Shown piece after piece: positions 51,391-60,282 of a stretch of 64,000 nt of DNA (position 1 is its first letter; each line of letters begins with the position of its first letter). The DNA is taken from the NCBI RefSeq assembly GCF_000189535.1, contig NC_015145.1:1426001-1490000 (forward strand), in the 5' to 3' direction. A program made the position numbers and the translations under genes. Below the pieces are notes generated by a model, which did no database searches, was not told the origin of the DNA, and saw nothing but the letters and a program-made list of their open reading frames with translations. The DNA is from Pseudarthrobacter phenanthrenivorans Sphe3. GTDB lineage: Bacteria > Actinomycetota > Actinomycetes > Actinomycetales > Micrococcaceae.

Positions 51391-52869
51391 CTAACCCCGG
51401 CGCCCCGGCGACCGCCGCAGGGACAGCGGCGGGATCGGCTCGTACAGCAGCGTCCGCACCCAGCGGTCCCCGGTCTCCCGGAACTCCCTCCGGCTGGCGA
51501 ACCTGTAGTGGTAGCTGCGGACACGCACCCAACGCGGCCGGGCGCCGTCGAACGGGTCATGGCGCAGGAGCCTCAGCGTCTGGGGGTCCGCCTCCAGGAG
51601 CTTGCCGAGGAAGGCATAGAACCACTCCTCGTGGACTGTCCTGAGCGGCAGGAACCACATCAGCCAGTCCAGCCGCAGGTGGTAGGGCGCCCACTGGCGG
51701 GGGAGCCTGCGGACGTCACCCGGCTTGCCCCTGAAACCGTACTCCCGCCAGTCGGAGGAGTCGTCCGGATCCTCGTCAAGGGTCCCCTCCACCACGATCT
51801 CGATCCGCTGCTTGGTCACGGTGCCGAACGCCCCGTAAGTGTTGACGAGCTGCCAGCGGTTGAAGCTGGCATTCATAAGCTGGTGGCGGGAGAAGAGATT
51901 GCGCAGCGGCCAGTAACTGAGCACCACCAGCAGGAGCGTGGCGGCCAGGGTGATGGCCAGCCACCACAGCGGGGTTTCCCGGTCCACGCCCGGTGTCCCG
52001 TGCCAGTCCAGCGGAATGGCCGGCAGGACGGCGTGGGCTACCGGATCACTGACCGCAGCGAACGCGAGCACGATGGCGATCCAGTTCAGCCACGCGAAGT
52101 TGCCGGTGGCCACCAGCCAGAGCTGGGTGGCGATGACAATGCCGGCTGCAATGCTGGCAACCGGTTGGGGGGCGAACAGGAAGAACGGTACCACCAGCTG
52201 GGCGAAGTGGTTGCCAAGGACCTCCACCTTGTGGAGGGGCTTGGGCAGGAGATGCGCCTGCCGGCTGAGCGGCCCCGGCATGGGCTGCGTCTCGTGGTGG
52301 TAGTAGAGGGCCGTCAGGTCACGCCATTCCCGGCCGCCGCGGATCTTGATCATCCCGGCGCCGAATTCCAGCCGGAACACCAGCCACACGATCAGGAGCA
52401 GGATGGTGCGCGGCGGGTCGGTCTGGTCCGAGCCCAGGAAAGCCACCGTGAAGCCCGCCTCCAGGAGCAGCATTTCCCAGCCGAAGCCATAGAACGTCTG
52501 GCCGACGTTCACGACGGACATGTACAGCAGCCACAGGACCAGGAAGGCGATGAGCGGAACCCACGGGGGGCCCTGCTGCGGGATGCCGGCCACGAGCAGC
52601 GCCGAGACCAGCAGCCCAACGGCACATACCCACCGCAGCAGCCGGTCAGAGTACCGCCAGCGGAACAGGGTGGGCCTGCGCAGGCGGCTAAAACCGGAGA
52701 GGTATTCGGGGACCGGGAGGAGGCCACGCTCACCCAGCAAGGCCGGGAACTGGTTCAGCGAGGACAGGAACGCGACGAAATACAGTGCCGCCACCCCGCG
52801 CTGCAGCACCTGCCGGGCGAATTCGTATTCCGGCGCGTCAAACCAGGAGAGCCAGTCCACGCAGTCCAC
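51391..52869 (-). CDS. Lipase maturation factor family membrane protein
   Basis: The 492-residue protein has about eight membrane segments, then a conserved soluble C-terminal part. The block FGAGMIKIRGGREWRDLTAL followed by YYHHETQPMPGPLSRQAHLL is the hallmark of the lipase maturation factor (LMF1/LMF2) family, as is QWAPYHLRLDWLMWFLPL near the end. In animals LMF1 helps lipoprotein lipase fold in the ER; the bacterial role is unknown. It is a single gene, convergent with the CitE-like gene (7 bp) and divergent from the TauE/SafE gene. Confidence 0.85.
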   Translation of the reverse strand: MDCVDWLSWFDAPEYEFARQVLQRGVAALYFVAFLSSLNQFPALLGERGLLPVPEYLSGFSRLRRPTLFRWRYSDRLLRWVCAVGLLVSALLVAGIPQQGPPWVPLIAFLVLWLLYMSVVNVGQTFYGFGWEMLLLEAGFTVAFLGSDQTDPPRTILLLIVWLVFRLEFGAGMIKIRGGREWRDLTALYYHHETQPMPGPLSRQAHLLPKPLHKVEVLGNHFAQLVVPFFLFAPQPVASIAAGIVIATQLWLVATGNFAWLNWIAIVLAFAAVSDPVAHAVLPAIPLDWHGTPGVDRETPLWWLAITLAATLLLVVLSYWPLRNLFSRHQLMNASFNRWQLVNTYGAFGTVTKQRIEIVVEGTLDEDPDDSSDWREYGFRGKPGDVRRLPRQWAPYHLRLDWLMWFLPLRTVHEEWFYAFLGKLLEADPQTLRLLRHDPFDGARPRWVRVRSYHYRFASRREFRETGDRWVRTLLYEPIPPLSLRRSPGRRG

Positions 52870-52907
52870 GTTACGCCTTGTCAGAGGGCTGCCACTAGGA
52901 TCGAAGG

Positions 52908-53651
52908 ATGTTTGTCCTGGTGCTGGCGGCCGTCGTTGCAGGCGCGCTGGCCCAGCGCATCGCGGGCCTCGGATTCGGCCTGCTGGTGTCCCCGGTCCTG
53001 GTGGTGCTCCTGGGTCCCTTCGACGGCGTCATGATCATCAACCTCTGCGGCGCGTCGTCCTCCCTGCTCATTCTCTCCAGGGTCTGGAGGCATGTGGCCT
53101 GGAAAAAGTACTTTGGGCTGGCGCTCGCAGCCCTTGCCGGGGTACTGCCCGGCGCCTGGCTTGCCAGCAATGTTCCGGAAGCACCACTGGAGATCTGCAT
53201 TGGCCTTCTGCTCATCATTGCCCTTGTCGCTTCCCAGCGGCTGACCAGGAGCTCGTGGCGTGCCGGCGGAGCCGCCCCCATGGTTTCCCTGGGCTTCTCC
53301 AGCGGACTGATGAATGCCGCCGCCGGAGTGGGCGGCCCGGCCATCACTGCCTACGCGATCGCCAGCCGCTGGGAGCAGAAAAGCTTCAGCGCCACCCTGC
53401 AGCCGTACTTCATCACCACCGGCTTCACCTCGCTGATCAGCAAATACGTGCTGTCCGGCGGACACGTTCCCGGGCTGGAAGGCTGGCAGTGGCTTGCCAT
53501 CCTGGCGGCAATGATCACCGGGATCGTGGCCGGGGACCTGCTGTCCGGGCGGGTACATCCCGCGGCGGCCCGGCGCATCGTGACAGTCATCGCCTACCTC
53601 GGGGCTGTCGCCACACTGGGCAAGGGGCTGCTGGAGCTGGCTGCAGCCTGA
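52908..53651 (+). CDS. TauE/SafE-family sulfite/anion exporter
   Basis: The 247-residue protein has seven or eight hydrophobic segments. It shows the duplicated TauE pattern with AQRIAGLGFGLLVSPVLVVL in the first half and SSGLMNAAAGVGGPAITAYA in the second. Family members export sulfite, sulfoacetate or other organosulfur anions. TAGGAT lies 6 bp before the ATG, a leaderless arrangement. Cargo is not evident from neighbours. Confidence 0.87.
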   Translation: MFVLVLAAVVAGALAQRIAGLGFGLLVSPVLVVLLGPFDGVMIINLCGASSSLLILSRVWRHVAWKKYFGLALAALAGVLPGAWLASNVPEAPLEICIGLLLIIALVASQRLTRSSWRAGGAAPMVSLGFSSGLMNAAAGVGGPAITAYAIASRWEQKSFSATLQPYFITTGFTSLISKYVLSGGHVPGLEGWQWLAILAAMITGIVAGDLLSGRVHPAAARRIVTVIAYLGAVATLGKGLLELAAA

Positions 53652-53715
53652 AAGCCGTACCGCCCGGCGCGGTCCCGGGCTGGGCTGGCCCGCCCAACCA
53701 TGTTTTGCTGGACCC

Positions 53716-54804
53716 ATGACACGTGTTGCGGTGGTAGGTGCAGGCATTATCGGGCTGTCAGCAGCCCACGCCCTTCGAAAGGCGGGAGCGGACGTACTCG
53801 TCTACGAGTCCGGGACCCCGGGCTCGGGGCAATCAGCAGGGGAGTCGAGGATCTTCAGGCACGCCCACGATGACGTCCGGCTGGCCGCGTTCGTGAGGCA
53901 CAGCCGGACCCTCTGGCGGAACTGGGAGTCGGACTTCGGCGTGGAACTGGTGTCCCCTGCCGGGGCGATAGCCATCGGCGACAGCGTGGAGGACAAGCTC
54001 CGCGTTCTCAGCGGCTTGCCGGAGATTCCGGTGGAGCTGGTCCCGCCGGGACAGCTTGCGGCCAGGTTGCCCATCCTCGCCGCCTTCGGAGGCAAGGCCA
54101 TGCTGGACGCCGAGGGTGGTGCGATCCGCACCCACGCCGCGTTTACGGCACTGACGGGGGAACTGGAAAACCTGCTGGTGCCGGACCACGTGCTGGCGGT
54201 CCGGCACTCCAGTGATGGAGGAGCGGAGGTGCGTACCGGAACCCGCGTGGACCGGTTCGACCACGTTGTCCTGTGCGCCGGCCGCGGGACGGCAGCCCTG
54301 GCGCGCAGCGCGGGTCTGGACATTCCCATCGAACTTGCCGCGCACGCGCGGGTAACGTTCCGCGTGCGGGCCGACGTGGACGTTCCGCTGCCCACCTTCC
54401 AGGATGCCAGCGGGCTTTTTGGGGAAACCGGCGTGTACGCGGCGCCCTCTGCAGACAGCCGGCACTTTGCCGTGGGGCTGAGCGAAGTGACTGCCGCGCG
54501 CCCGGACGGCAGCCTTGTTGACCCATCTGCCCTGGAGTCGCTTGCCACCCGTGCCTCGGCATATGTCCGGAAGGCATTGCCTGGCCTGGATCCGGAACCC
54601 GCCGGCTACGTCCACTGCTGGGTGACCCGCCTGCCCTGGGGCGATGACGGCGTCGGTATCTGGTCAACGGGGAACCTCAGCGCCGTGGGGGGCCACAACC
54701 TCTTCAAGCAGGCGCCGGCACTGGGGGAGGCGCTGGCGGAAACGGCGATGTCCGGCGTCGTGCCTGCCGCATTGCGGCCTGAATCGCGGCTCGGGACATC
54801 CTAA
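53716..54804 (+). CDS. FAD-dependent amino-acid/sarcosine-type oxidase (DAO family)
   Basis: The 362-residue flavoprotein begins with the dinucleotide motif VAVVGAGIIGLSAAHALRKA followed by the ribose-binding E (VLVYESGTPGSG). It has the DAO-family segment HDDVRLAAFVRHSRTLWRNW and a C-terminal FAD loop LPWGDDGVGIWSTGNLSAVG. It resembles monomeric sarcosine or N-methyl amino acid oxidases; no cysteine for covalent flavin is obvious at the usual place, so the substrate is open. It follows TauE/SafE by 64 bp and could be co-transcribed. Confidence 0.8.
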   Translation: MTRVAVVGAGIIGLSAAHALRKAGADVLVYESGTPGSGQSAGESRIFRHAHDDVRLAAFVRHSRTLWRNWESDFGVELVSPAGAIAIGDSVEDKLRVLSGLPEIPVELVPPGQLAARLPILAAFGGKAMLDAEGGAIRTHAAFTALTGELENLLVPDHVLAVRHSSDGGAEVRTGTRVDRFDHVVLCAGRGTAALARSAGLDIPIELAAHARVTFRVRADVDVPLPTFQDASGLFGETGVYAAPSADSRHFAVGLSEVTAARPDGSLVDPSALESLATRASAYVRKALPGLDPEPAGYVHCWVTRLPWGDDGVGIWSTGNLSAVGGHNLFKQAPALGEALAETAMSGVVPAALRPESRLGTS

Positions 54805-54875
54805 GCGGGTACCTGCGGTGGCTCTCGCGGCCCCTTGGGCAGTTTCCGCCCGGTGCTGTGCGGGATACTTAAGCA

Positions 54876-56060
54876 ATGCAGCCACGCAGAATCGTCATCC
54901 TCGGATCCACCGGTTCCATCGGCACCCAGGCGATTGACGTCGTCGACGGCGCCCCGGACCTTTTCGAGGTGGTGGCACTCAGCGCAGGCGGAGCCAACCT
55001 GGAGCTCCTTGCCCGCCAGGCCGTGCACACCGGGGCAGCCGCTGTTGGCATCGCGGAAGGTGATCCCCGCCGCCTGGCCGCGCTGATCGAGGACGCTGCC
55101 TCCGCGGCCGGCCGGCACGGTTACCGGCCTGACATCATGGCTGGACCGGATGCCGCCACGAGGATCGCCGGTGTGGAAGCTGATGTGGTGCTCAACGGCA
55201 TCACCGGCTCCATCGGGCTCGCACCCACCCTGGCAGCCCTCAAGTCCGGCGCCACGCTGGCCCTGGCCAACAAGGAATCCCTCATCGTGGGCGGGTCGCT
55301 GGTGAAGGCAGCCGCAGCCGAGGGACAGATAGTGCCCGTCGATTCCGAGCACTCGGCCATCGCCCAATGCCTGCGCTCCGGCTCGGCGTCGGAAGTGGAG
55401 AAACTGATCCTCACGGCTTCCGGCGGTCCCTTCCGCGGCCGGAGCAGGGAAGAACTGCACAGCGTGAGCCCGCAGGAGGCGCTGGCCCACCCCACCTGGG
55501 ACATGGGGGTCATGGTCACCACCAACTCAGCCACCCTGGTCAACAAAGGCCTGGAAGTCATCGAGGCGCACCTGCTGTTCGATATGCCGCTGGACCGGAT
55601 CGACGTTGTGGTGCATCCGCAGTCCGTTGTCCACTCGATGGTGCAGTTCATTGACGGGTCGATCATCGCCCAGGCGTCCCCGCCGGATATGCGCCTTCCC
55701 ATCGCCCTGGGCCTGGGCTGGCCGGACAGGGTGCCGAAAGCGGCAGCCGCCTGCGACTGGACACGGGCTGCCAGCTGGACATTCGAACCGCTGGACACGG
55801 ACGCCTTCCCGGCCGTCGGCCTGGCCAAGGATGCCGCCAGGCAGGGCAGCACCTTTCCGGCGGTGTTCAACGCTGCGAACGAGGAAGCCGTGACGGCCTT
55901 CCACGCGGGCCGCATCAGGTTTACCGACATCGTGGACACCATCGGGGCTGTCCTCAGCGAACATTCAGGGTCCTCCGGGCTGACGGTGGAGTCAGTGCTG
56001 GATGCTGAGGGCTGGGCACGCGCACGGACCCATGAACGTTTAGCAGTCAGCAGTCTCTAG
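54876..56060 (+). CDS. dxr: 1-deoxy-D-xylulose 5-phosphate reductoisomerase
   Basis: The 394-residue NADPH enzyme makes MEP in the non-mevalonate isoprenoid pathway. The start [20 protein letters not shown] is the NADPH motif. [22 protein letters not shown] (metal ligands) and [16 protein letters not shown] with HPTWDMG (substrate loop) are all present. GATACT lies 6 bp before the ATG, so the mRNA is probably leaderless. It starts the dxr-rseP run, 17 bp before the protease gene. Confidence 0.97.
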   Translation: MQPRRIVILGSTGSIGTQAIDVVDGAPDLFEVVALSAGGANLELLARQAVHTGAAAVGIAEGDPRRLAALIEDAASAAGRHGYRPDIMAGPDAATRIAGVEADVVLNGITGSIGLAPTLAALKSGATLALANKESLIVGGSLVKAAAAEGQIVPVDSEHSAIAQCLRSGSASEVEKLILTASGGPFRGRSREELHSVSPQEALAHPTWDMGVMVTTNSATLVNKGLEVIEAHLLFDMPLDRIDVVVHPQSVVHSMVQFIDGSIIAQASPPDMRLPIALGLGWPDRVPKAAAACDWTRAASWTFEPLDTDAFPAVGLAKDAARQGSTFPAVFNAANEEAVTAFHAGRIRFTDIVDTIGAVLSEHSGSSGLTVESVLDAEGWARARTHERLAVSSL

Positions 56061-56077
56061 GAAGCAGCAGCACGTCT

Positions 56078-57409
56078 ATGTCCCCAGTTCTCCTCTTTAT
56101 CCTCGGCGTCGTCTTCGTGGCGGTCGGCATCGCTGCCTCCATCGCGCTCCACGAGGTGGGCCACCTGGTGCCGGCCAAGCTGTTCAAGGTCCGTGTCACC
56201 AAGTACATGATCGGGTTCGGCCCCACGCTCTGGTCACGCCGGAAGGGTGAAACCGAGTACGGCGTAAAGGCCATCCCGCTGGGTGGTTACGTGTCCATGA
56301 TCGGCATGTATCCGCCCAACAAGGACGATGGTTCCGTCCGTCCCTCCAGCACGGGCATGTTCCAGACTCTTGCCACCGAGGCGCGGTCCATGGCCCACGA
56401 GGAAGTGGGGCCGGGCGACGAAAACCGGGTCTTCTACCGGCTTCCGGTCTGGAAGAAGATCATCGTGATGCTGGGCGGGCCGGCCATGAACATGGTCCTT
56501 GGCGTGCTCCTCACCGCCGTGCTCCTGATGGGCTTCGGCATGGCCACGGCCACCACCACCATCTCCGACGTCTCCAAGTGCCAGGTGGCGGCGGGCGAGA
56601 CCGTGGACCCCGACTCCGCGGACTGCAAACCCACGCCTGCTGCCGCTGCCGGCCTCAGGCCCAATGACAAGGTCACCTCCTTCGACGGGAAAACCGTCAC
56701 CAGCTGGGACCAGCTGACGGAATGGATCCGGGCGTCCGCGGGCCGTGAGGTGCCCATCACCGTGGAACGCGACGGTGCCCGGGTGTCCACCACAGTCACG
56801 CCTGTCCTGTCCGCCCGGCCCGTGATCGGGGCGGATGGACGCCAGGCTACCGACGAGGCAGGCAACCTCCAGTACCAGGACGTCGGGTTCCTTGGCATAG
56901 GTTCGCAGACTGAACTGGTGGCCCAGCCGGCGTCGTCCGTCCTGCCCATGGCGGGGGAGAACATCCGCCAGGTGGCGGGAGTGGTGTTCAACCTGCCGGC
57001 ACGCGTGGTGGGCGTGGCAAAGGCGGCGTTCAGCGAGGAGCCCCGCGACCCCAACGGGCCCATCAGCGTGGTGGGCGTGGGCCGGGTTGCCGGGGAAGTG
57101 GCTGCCATGGAGGAAATCCCCGTCCAGTCCCGGCTTGCCGCGCTCATCGGCCTGCTGGCGGGGCTCAACTTCGCTCTGGCGGTCTTCAACCTGATTCCGC
57201 TGCTGCCCCTGGACGGCGGTCACGTTGCCGGTGCCCTGTATGAGGGAGCACGGCGGCAGGTAGCCAGATTGCTCGGAAAACCGGACCCCGGAGCATTCGA
57301 CATCGCCAAGCTCCTCCCGGCGACGTACGTGGTGGCGGCACTCCTCATGGGGATGAGTGCGCTGCTCATCTACGCCGATATCGTGAAGCCGGTGAACATC
57401 TTCGGCTGA
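56078..57409 (+). CDS. rseP: Site-2 zinc metalloprotease (RseP/Rip1 type, M50)
   Basis: The 443-residue intramembrane protease cleaves anti-sigma factors and other membrane substrates. The zinc site H25-E-x2-H29 is in ASIALHEVGHLVPAKLF. A PDZ domain covers about residues 165-265 (AAAAGLRPNDKVTSFDGKTV). The third zinc ligand lies in the LDGGH motif of PLLPLDGGHVAGALYE. Four membrane helices are visible. It immediately follows dxr, a widespread arrangement. Confidence 0.95.
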   Translation: MSPVLLFILGVVFVAVGIAASIALHEVGHLVPAKLFKVRVTKYMIGFGPTLWSRRKGETEYGVKAIPLGGYVSMIGMYPPNKDDGSVRPSSTGMFQTLATEARSMAHEEVGPGDENRVFYRLPVWKKIIVMLGGPAMNMVLGVLLTAVLLMGFGMATATTTISDVSKCQVAAGETVDPDSADCKPTPAAAAGLRPNDKVTSFDGKTVTSWDQLTEWIRASAGREVPITVERDGARVSTTVTPVLSARPVIGADGRQATDEAGNLQYQDVGFLGIGSQTELVAQPASSVLPMAGENIRQVAGVVFNLPARVVGVAKAAFSEEPRDPNGPISVVGVGRVAGEVAAMEEIPVQSRLAALIGLLAGLNFALAVFNLIPLLPLDGGHVAGALYEGARRQVARLLGKPDPGAFDIAKLLPATYVVAALLMGMSALLIYADIVKPVNIFG

Positions 57410-57450
57410 GCTGCCGCCGATTGGGTGATTCTGTGTCGTAAGCCGATAAC

Positions 57451-57472
57451 GGCTGATATCCAAAAATCAGCC
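57451..57472. promoter_or_regulatory. Operator-like repeat upstream of the SatD-like gene
   Basis: GGCTGAT (57451) and ATCAGCC (57466) form a perfect 7-bp inverted repeat spaced by 8 bp. A third ATCAGCC follows at 57493-57499, next to the probable -10. A further small palindrome AGCCG-ATAA-CGGCT (57441-57454) overlaps the first arm. The HTH of the downstream product is a natural candidate binder. Confidence 0.45.
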
Positions 57473-57503
57473 AGTTTTGTTTGATAATGCGGAATCAGCC
57501 CAT

Positions 57504-57509
57504 TATGGT
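57504..57509 (+). promoter_or_regulatory. Probable -10 of the SatD-like gene
   Basis: TATGGT lies 6 bp before the ATG at 57516, the same spacing as other leaderless genes here. GATAAT at 57483 is an alternative -10 giving a short leader. Either lies among the ATCAGCC repeats, so a bound regulator would block transcription. Confidence 0.4.
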
Positions 57510-57515
57510 TGGGCT

Positions 57516-58193
57516 ATGTACGTTCTTACCGTCGACCAGCGCGGCAGTACCTCCGATGTGGACCGGGTTCCGGAATTGATTGCGGCCCTGGGCGCCCTCA
57601 CGCCGATTCCCTTTGAACGTTCGGTGGGTGATGAGCTGCAGGGCGTCGTGGAGCAGGCCGCCGACGTGGTGGACATCGCCCTCCACGCCCTTCGCGGCGG
57701 GCACTGGTACATCGGAATCGGAATCGGCGCGGTGCACCTGGCTGAAGGAGCCAGCCCGCGCGAAGGATCCGGCAGCGGCTTCGTGGCAGCCCGCAAGGCA
57801 GTGGAGCTGGCCAAGGCGGCAGGCGGCCAGGTTCCGCTGTCAGTGGTGGCCGGCAGTATGGTCCGCAGTAAGGAAGTGAAACCGCAGGCCCGGGAGGACG
57901 CCATAGCCGCTGCAAATGCCCAAGCCGTACTTCGCCTGGTCGGACGCCTGGTGCAGGAACGCACCGAAGCGCAGTGGCGGGTAGTGGACCGGTTGCGGGC
58001 CCTCCAGGGGGAAGGCAGGCACGGCAGCCAGAAGCAGGTGGCCCGGGAGCTCGGAATAACGGAGCAGTCGGTGAGCCGTGCCGTGCTCAGGTCCGGCTGG
58101 CAGGAAGAATGGGCGGCGAGGCCAGCGGCGGCGATGCTCCTGGATTATGCCCGCGCGCGCATTGCCCGCACCCCCATGGAAGGAAACCGGTGA
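57516..58193 (+). CDS. SatD-like protein: cyclase-like fold plus C-terminal HTH
   Basis: The 225-residue protein begins MYVLTVDQRGSTSDVDRVPE. The N-terminal 130 residues follow the class III nucleotidyl cyclase pattern: D7 in TVDQRGST, D39 in ERSVGDELQG, the GIGIG strand at 67-71, and GSGFVAARKAVELAKAAGGQ. The two aspartates are where cyclases bind metals. A C-terminal HTH follows (about 171-195; KQVARELGITEQSVSRAVL). This layout matches SatD-type proteins, whose function is poorly known. It overlaps the next gene by four bases (GTGA). Catalytic activity is not shown; it may be a nucleotide-binding transcription factor. Confidence 0.75.
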   Translation: MYVLTVDQRGSTSDVDRVPELIAALGALTPIPFERSVGDELQGVVEQAADVVDIALHALRGGHWYIGIGIGAVHLAEGASPREGSGSGFVAARKAVELAKAAGGQVPLSVVAGSMVRSKEVKPQAREDAIAAANAQAVLRLVGRLVQERTEAQWRVVDRLRALQGEGRHGSQKQVARELGITEQSVSRAVLRSGWQEEWAARPAAAMLLDYARARIARTPMEGNR

Positions 58194-58702
58194 ACGTCCT
58201 CTGGATTACCGTGGCACTGCTCGTTGCAGGATTCGCCGGATGGCCTGTAACCGCCCTGGTGTTCCGCCTGGCCAGGACCATTGATGACAAAGCCGACGCC
58301 GCCAAGGCCGCCGAGGACGCCGCCCGGGCAGCCGAGGATCCCGCTGCGGACGTGACGGTGGACCCGCCCTCTGCCACGGGCCAGAGCGTGGACGATGAGC
58401 TGACCGCCGCCGCAGAGTCGCCGTCGACCGCAAGTTCGGTCTCCGAACCCGCGGCCGCCACCCAGCGGATCCTTCGGGGCGGTGCCATCATCGGAATCCT
58501 GGAGCGGCTGGGAGTGTGCCTGGCCATCCTCACCGGCCAGCCGGTAGCCATCGCCTACATTGTGGCCATCAAGGGCCTGGGCCGGTTCGCCGAACTGAAG
58601 GAAACACCTGTGGCGGCAGAACGGTTCATCATCGGAACCCTGGCATCCATGTTGTGGGCGGCAGGAACGGCGGCGGTCATCAAGGTCATCTTCCTGTCCT
58701 GA
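58190..58702 (+). CDS. Membrane partner of the SatD-like protein
   Basis: The 170-residue protein has an N-terminal helix (VLWITVALLVAGFAGWPVTA), an Ala/Asp/Glu-rich loop of about 65 residues (DAAKAAEDAARAAEDPAADV) and a C-terminal part with three hydrophobic segments (GAIIGILERLGVCLAILTGQ, then VAIAYIVAIKGLGRFAEL, then a last helix). I do not recognise the family with confidence. GTG 58190 has a GGAAGGAAA site and overlaps the upstream stop, so the two proteins are made together. Confidence 0.7.
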   Translation: MNVLWITVALLVAGFAGWPVTALVFRLARTIDDKADAAKAAEDAARAAEDPAADVTVDPPSATGQSVDDELTAAAESPSTASSVSEPAAATQRILRGGAIIGILERLGVCLAILTGQPVAIAYIVAIKGLGRFAELKETPVAAERFIIGTLASMLWAAGTAAVIKVIFLS

Positions 58703-58787
58703 CCGGTTCCGCAGGCATCCCGCCTTCCCGGGCCTCCCGGCGGCGCCCGGATGGGTGCGAAGGCAGGCGGGGCGATAGGGTAGCGGT

Positions 58788-59081
58788 ATGACAGTTTTTG
58801 CCGTTGAGTACGTTTACGCCGCCGAATCCACCGAAGAACGCAACGCCGTCCGGCCGGCACACCGCGAATGGACCGCCGGCCTGGCCCAGGACGGGGCCAT
58901 CCTCGCCAGCGGACCCTACGGTGACGGCGCCGGTGCGCTGCTGATTTTCAAGGCAGCCGACGAAGCAGCCCTCAACTCGATCCTCAAGCAGGATCCGTTC
59001 GCAACCGCCGGAGTGATCGCCGGAACACGCATCACCGAATGGTCGCCAGTGACCGGCATGCTGGCCGGCCTGGCCGCATAA
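58788..59081 (+). CDS. YciI-family protein
   Basis: The 97-residue protein has the dimeric alpha-beta-barrel YciI pattern: [20 protein letters not shown], the active-site-like His/Asp in [20 protein letters not shown], and [20 protein letters not shown]. Some YciI relatives are dehalogenases or muconolactone-isomerase-like, but most are uncharacterised. TAGGGT lies 6 bp before the ATG (leaderless). Confidence 0.85.
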   Translation: MTVFAVEYVYAAESTEERNAVRPAHREWTAGLAQDGAILASGPYGDGAGALLIFKAADEAALNSILKQDPFATAGVIAGTRITEWSPVTGMLAGLAA

Positions 59082-59115
59082 GCCGCCTCCCCTTTTCGAA
59101 ACTCTAGGAGTCCTC

Positions 59116-60282
59116 GTGACCTCGGTCAGCCTGGGAATGCCCTCAGCACCGCCCCCCGTCCTTGCCCCCCGCCGCAAGACGCGCCAGATCAAAGTGGGGT
59201 CCGTGGGAGTTGGATCTGACTCGCCCATCAGCGTGCAGTCCATGACCACCACCCCCACCACGGACATCAACGCCACGCTGCAGCAGATCGCTGAACTGAC
59301 GGCGTCGGGCTGCGACATCGTGCGCGTTGCCTGTCCGTCGGCCGACGACGCCGAAGCGCTTCCCATCATCGCCCGGAAGTCTCAGATCCCGGTGATCGCG
59401 GACATCCACTTCCAGCCCAAGTACGTCTTTGCGGCAATTGAGGCAGGCTGTGCAGCGGTTCGGGTGAACCCCGGAAACATCCGCAAGTTTGACGACCAGG
59501 TCAAGGAGATCGCAGCAGCCGCCCGCGACCACGGGACGTCCATCCGCATCGGCGTGAACGCCGGCTCCTTGGAACCGGGCATCCTCAAGAAGTACGGCAA
59601 GGCCACCCCGGAAGCACTGGTGGAGTCCGCCGTCTGGGAAGCCTCACTCTTTGAGGAGCACGGCTTCCACGACTTCAAGATTTCGGTCAAGCACAACGAC
59701 CCCGTCATCATGGTGGCGGCCTACGAGATGCTGGCCGAAAAGGGCGACTGGCCCCTGCACCTCGGCGTCACCGAGGCCGGACCCGCCTTCCAAGGCACCA
59801 TCAAATCGGCCACGGCCTTCGGTGCCCTGCTGTCCAGGGGCATCGGCGACACCATCCGCGTCTCCCTCTCGGCCCCGCCGGTGGAGGAGATCAAGGTGGG
59901 CAACCAGATCCTGCAGTCGCTCAACCTGCGGCCCCGCAAGCTGGAAATTGTGTCCTGCCCCTCCTGCGGACGGGCCCAGGTGGATGTCTACACCCTGGCC
60001 GAGCAGGTCACTGCCGGACTGGAGGGAATGGAGATCCCGCTGCGCGTGGCGGTCATGGGCTGCGTCGTCAACGGACCGGGCGAGGCCCGCGAAGCAGATC
60101 TTGGCGTTGCCTCCGGCAACGGCAAGGGCCAGATCTTTGTGAAGGGGGAAGTCATCAAGACTGTCCCCGAGAGCCAGATTGTTGAGACACTGATCGAAGA
60201 GGCCATGCGTATCGCGGAAGAGATGGGGGAGGCCGATGGCGAAGATGCTGTCAAGGGTAGCCCCGTGGTTAGCGTCTCGTAA
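59116..60282 (+). CDS. ispG: 4-hydroxy-3-methylbut-2-enyl diphosphate synthase
   Basis: The 388-residue [4Fe-4S] enzyme converts MEcPP to HMBPP in the MEP pathway. [20 protein letters not shown] with [10 protein letters not shown] is the usual N-terminus. The cluster cysteines are in [20 protein letters not shown] and [19 protein letters not shown]. The GTG has a CTAGGAG site. It shares the pathway with dxr 4 kb upstream. The 3' end overlaps the GNAT gene by 47 bp. Confidence 0.96.
   Translation: MTSVSLGMPSAPPPVLAPRRKTRQIKVGSVGVGSDSPISVQSMTTTPTTDINATLQQIAELTASGCDIVRVACPSADDAEALPIIARKSQIPVIADIHFQPKYVFAAIEAGCAAVRVNPGNIRKFDDQVKEIAAAARDHGTSIRIGVNAGSLEPGILKKYGKATPEALVESAVWEASLFEEHGFHDFKISVKHNDPVIMVAAYEMLAEKGDWPLHLGVTEAGPAFQGTIKSATAFGALLSRGIGDTIRVSLSAPPVEEIKVGNQILQSLNLRPRKLEIVSCPSCGRAQVDVYTLAEQVTAGLEGMEIPLRVAVMGCVVNGPGEAREADLGVASGNGKGQIFVKGEVIKTVPESQIVETLIEEAMRIAEEMGEADGEDAVKGSPVVSVS

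Noticed and set aside
51508..53034. A 508-codon plus-strand frame over the LMF-like gene
   Set aside because: The translation is His/Gln/Arg-rich noise, while the opposite strand encodes a coherent membrane protein.
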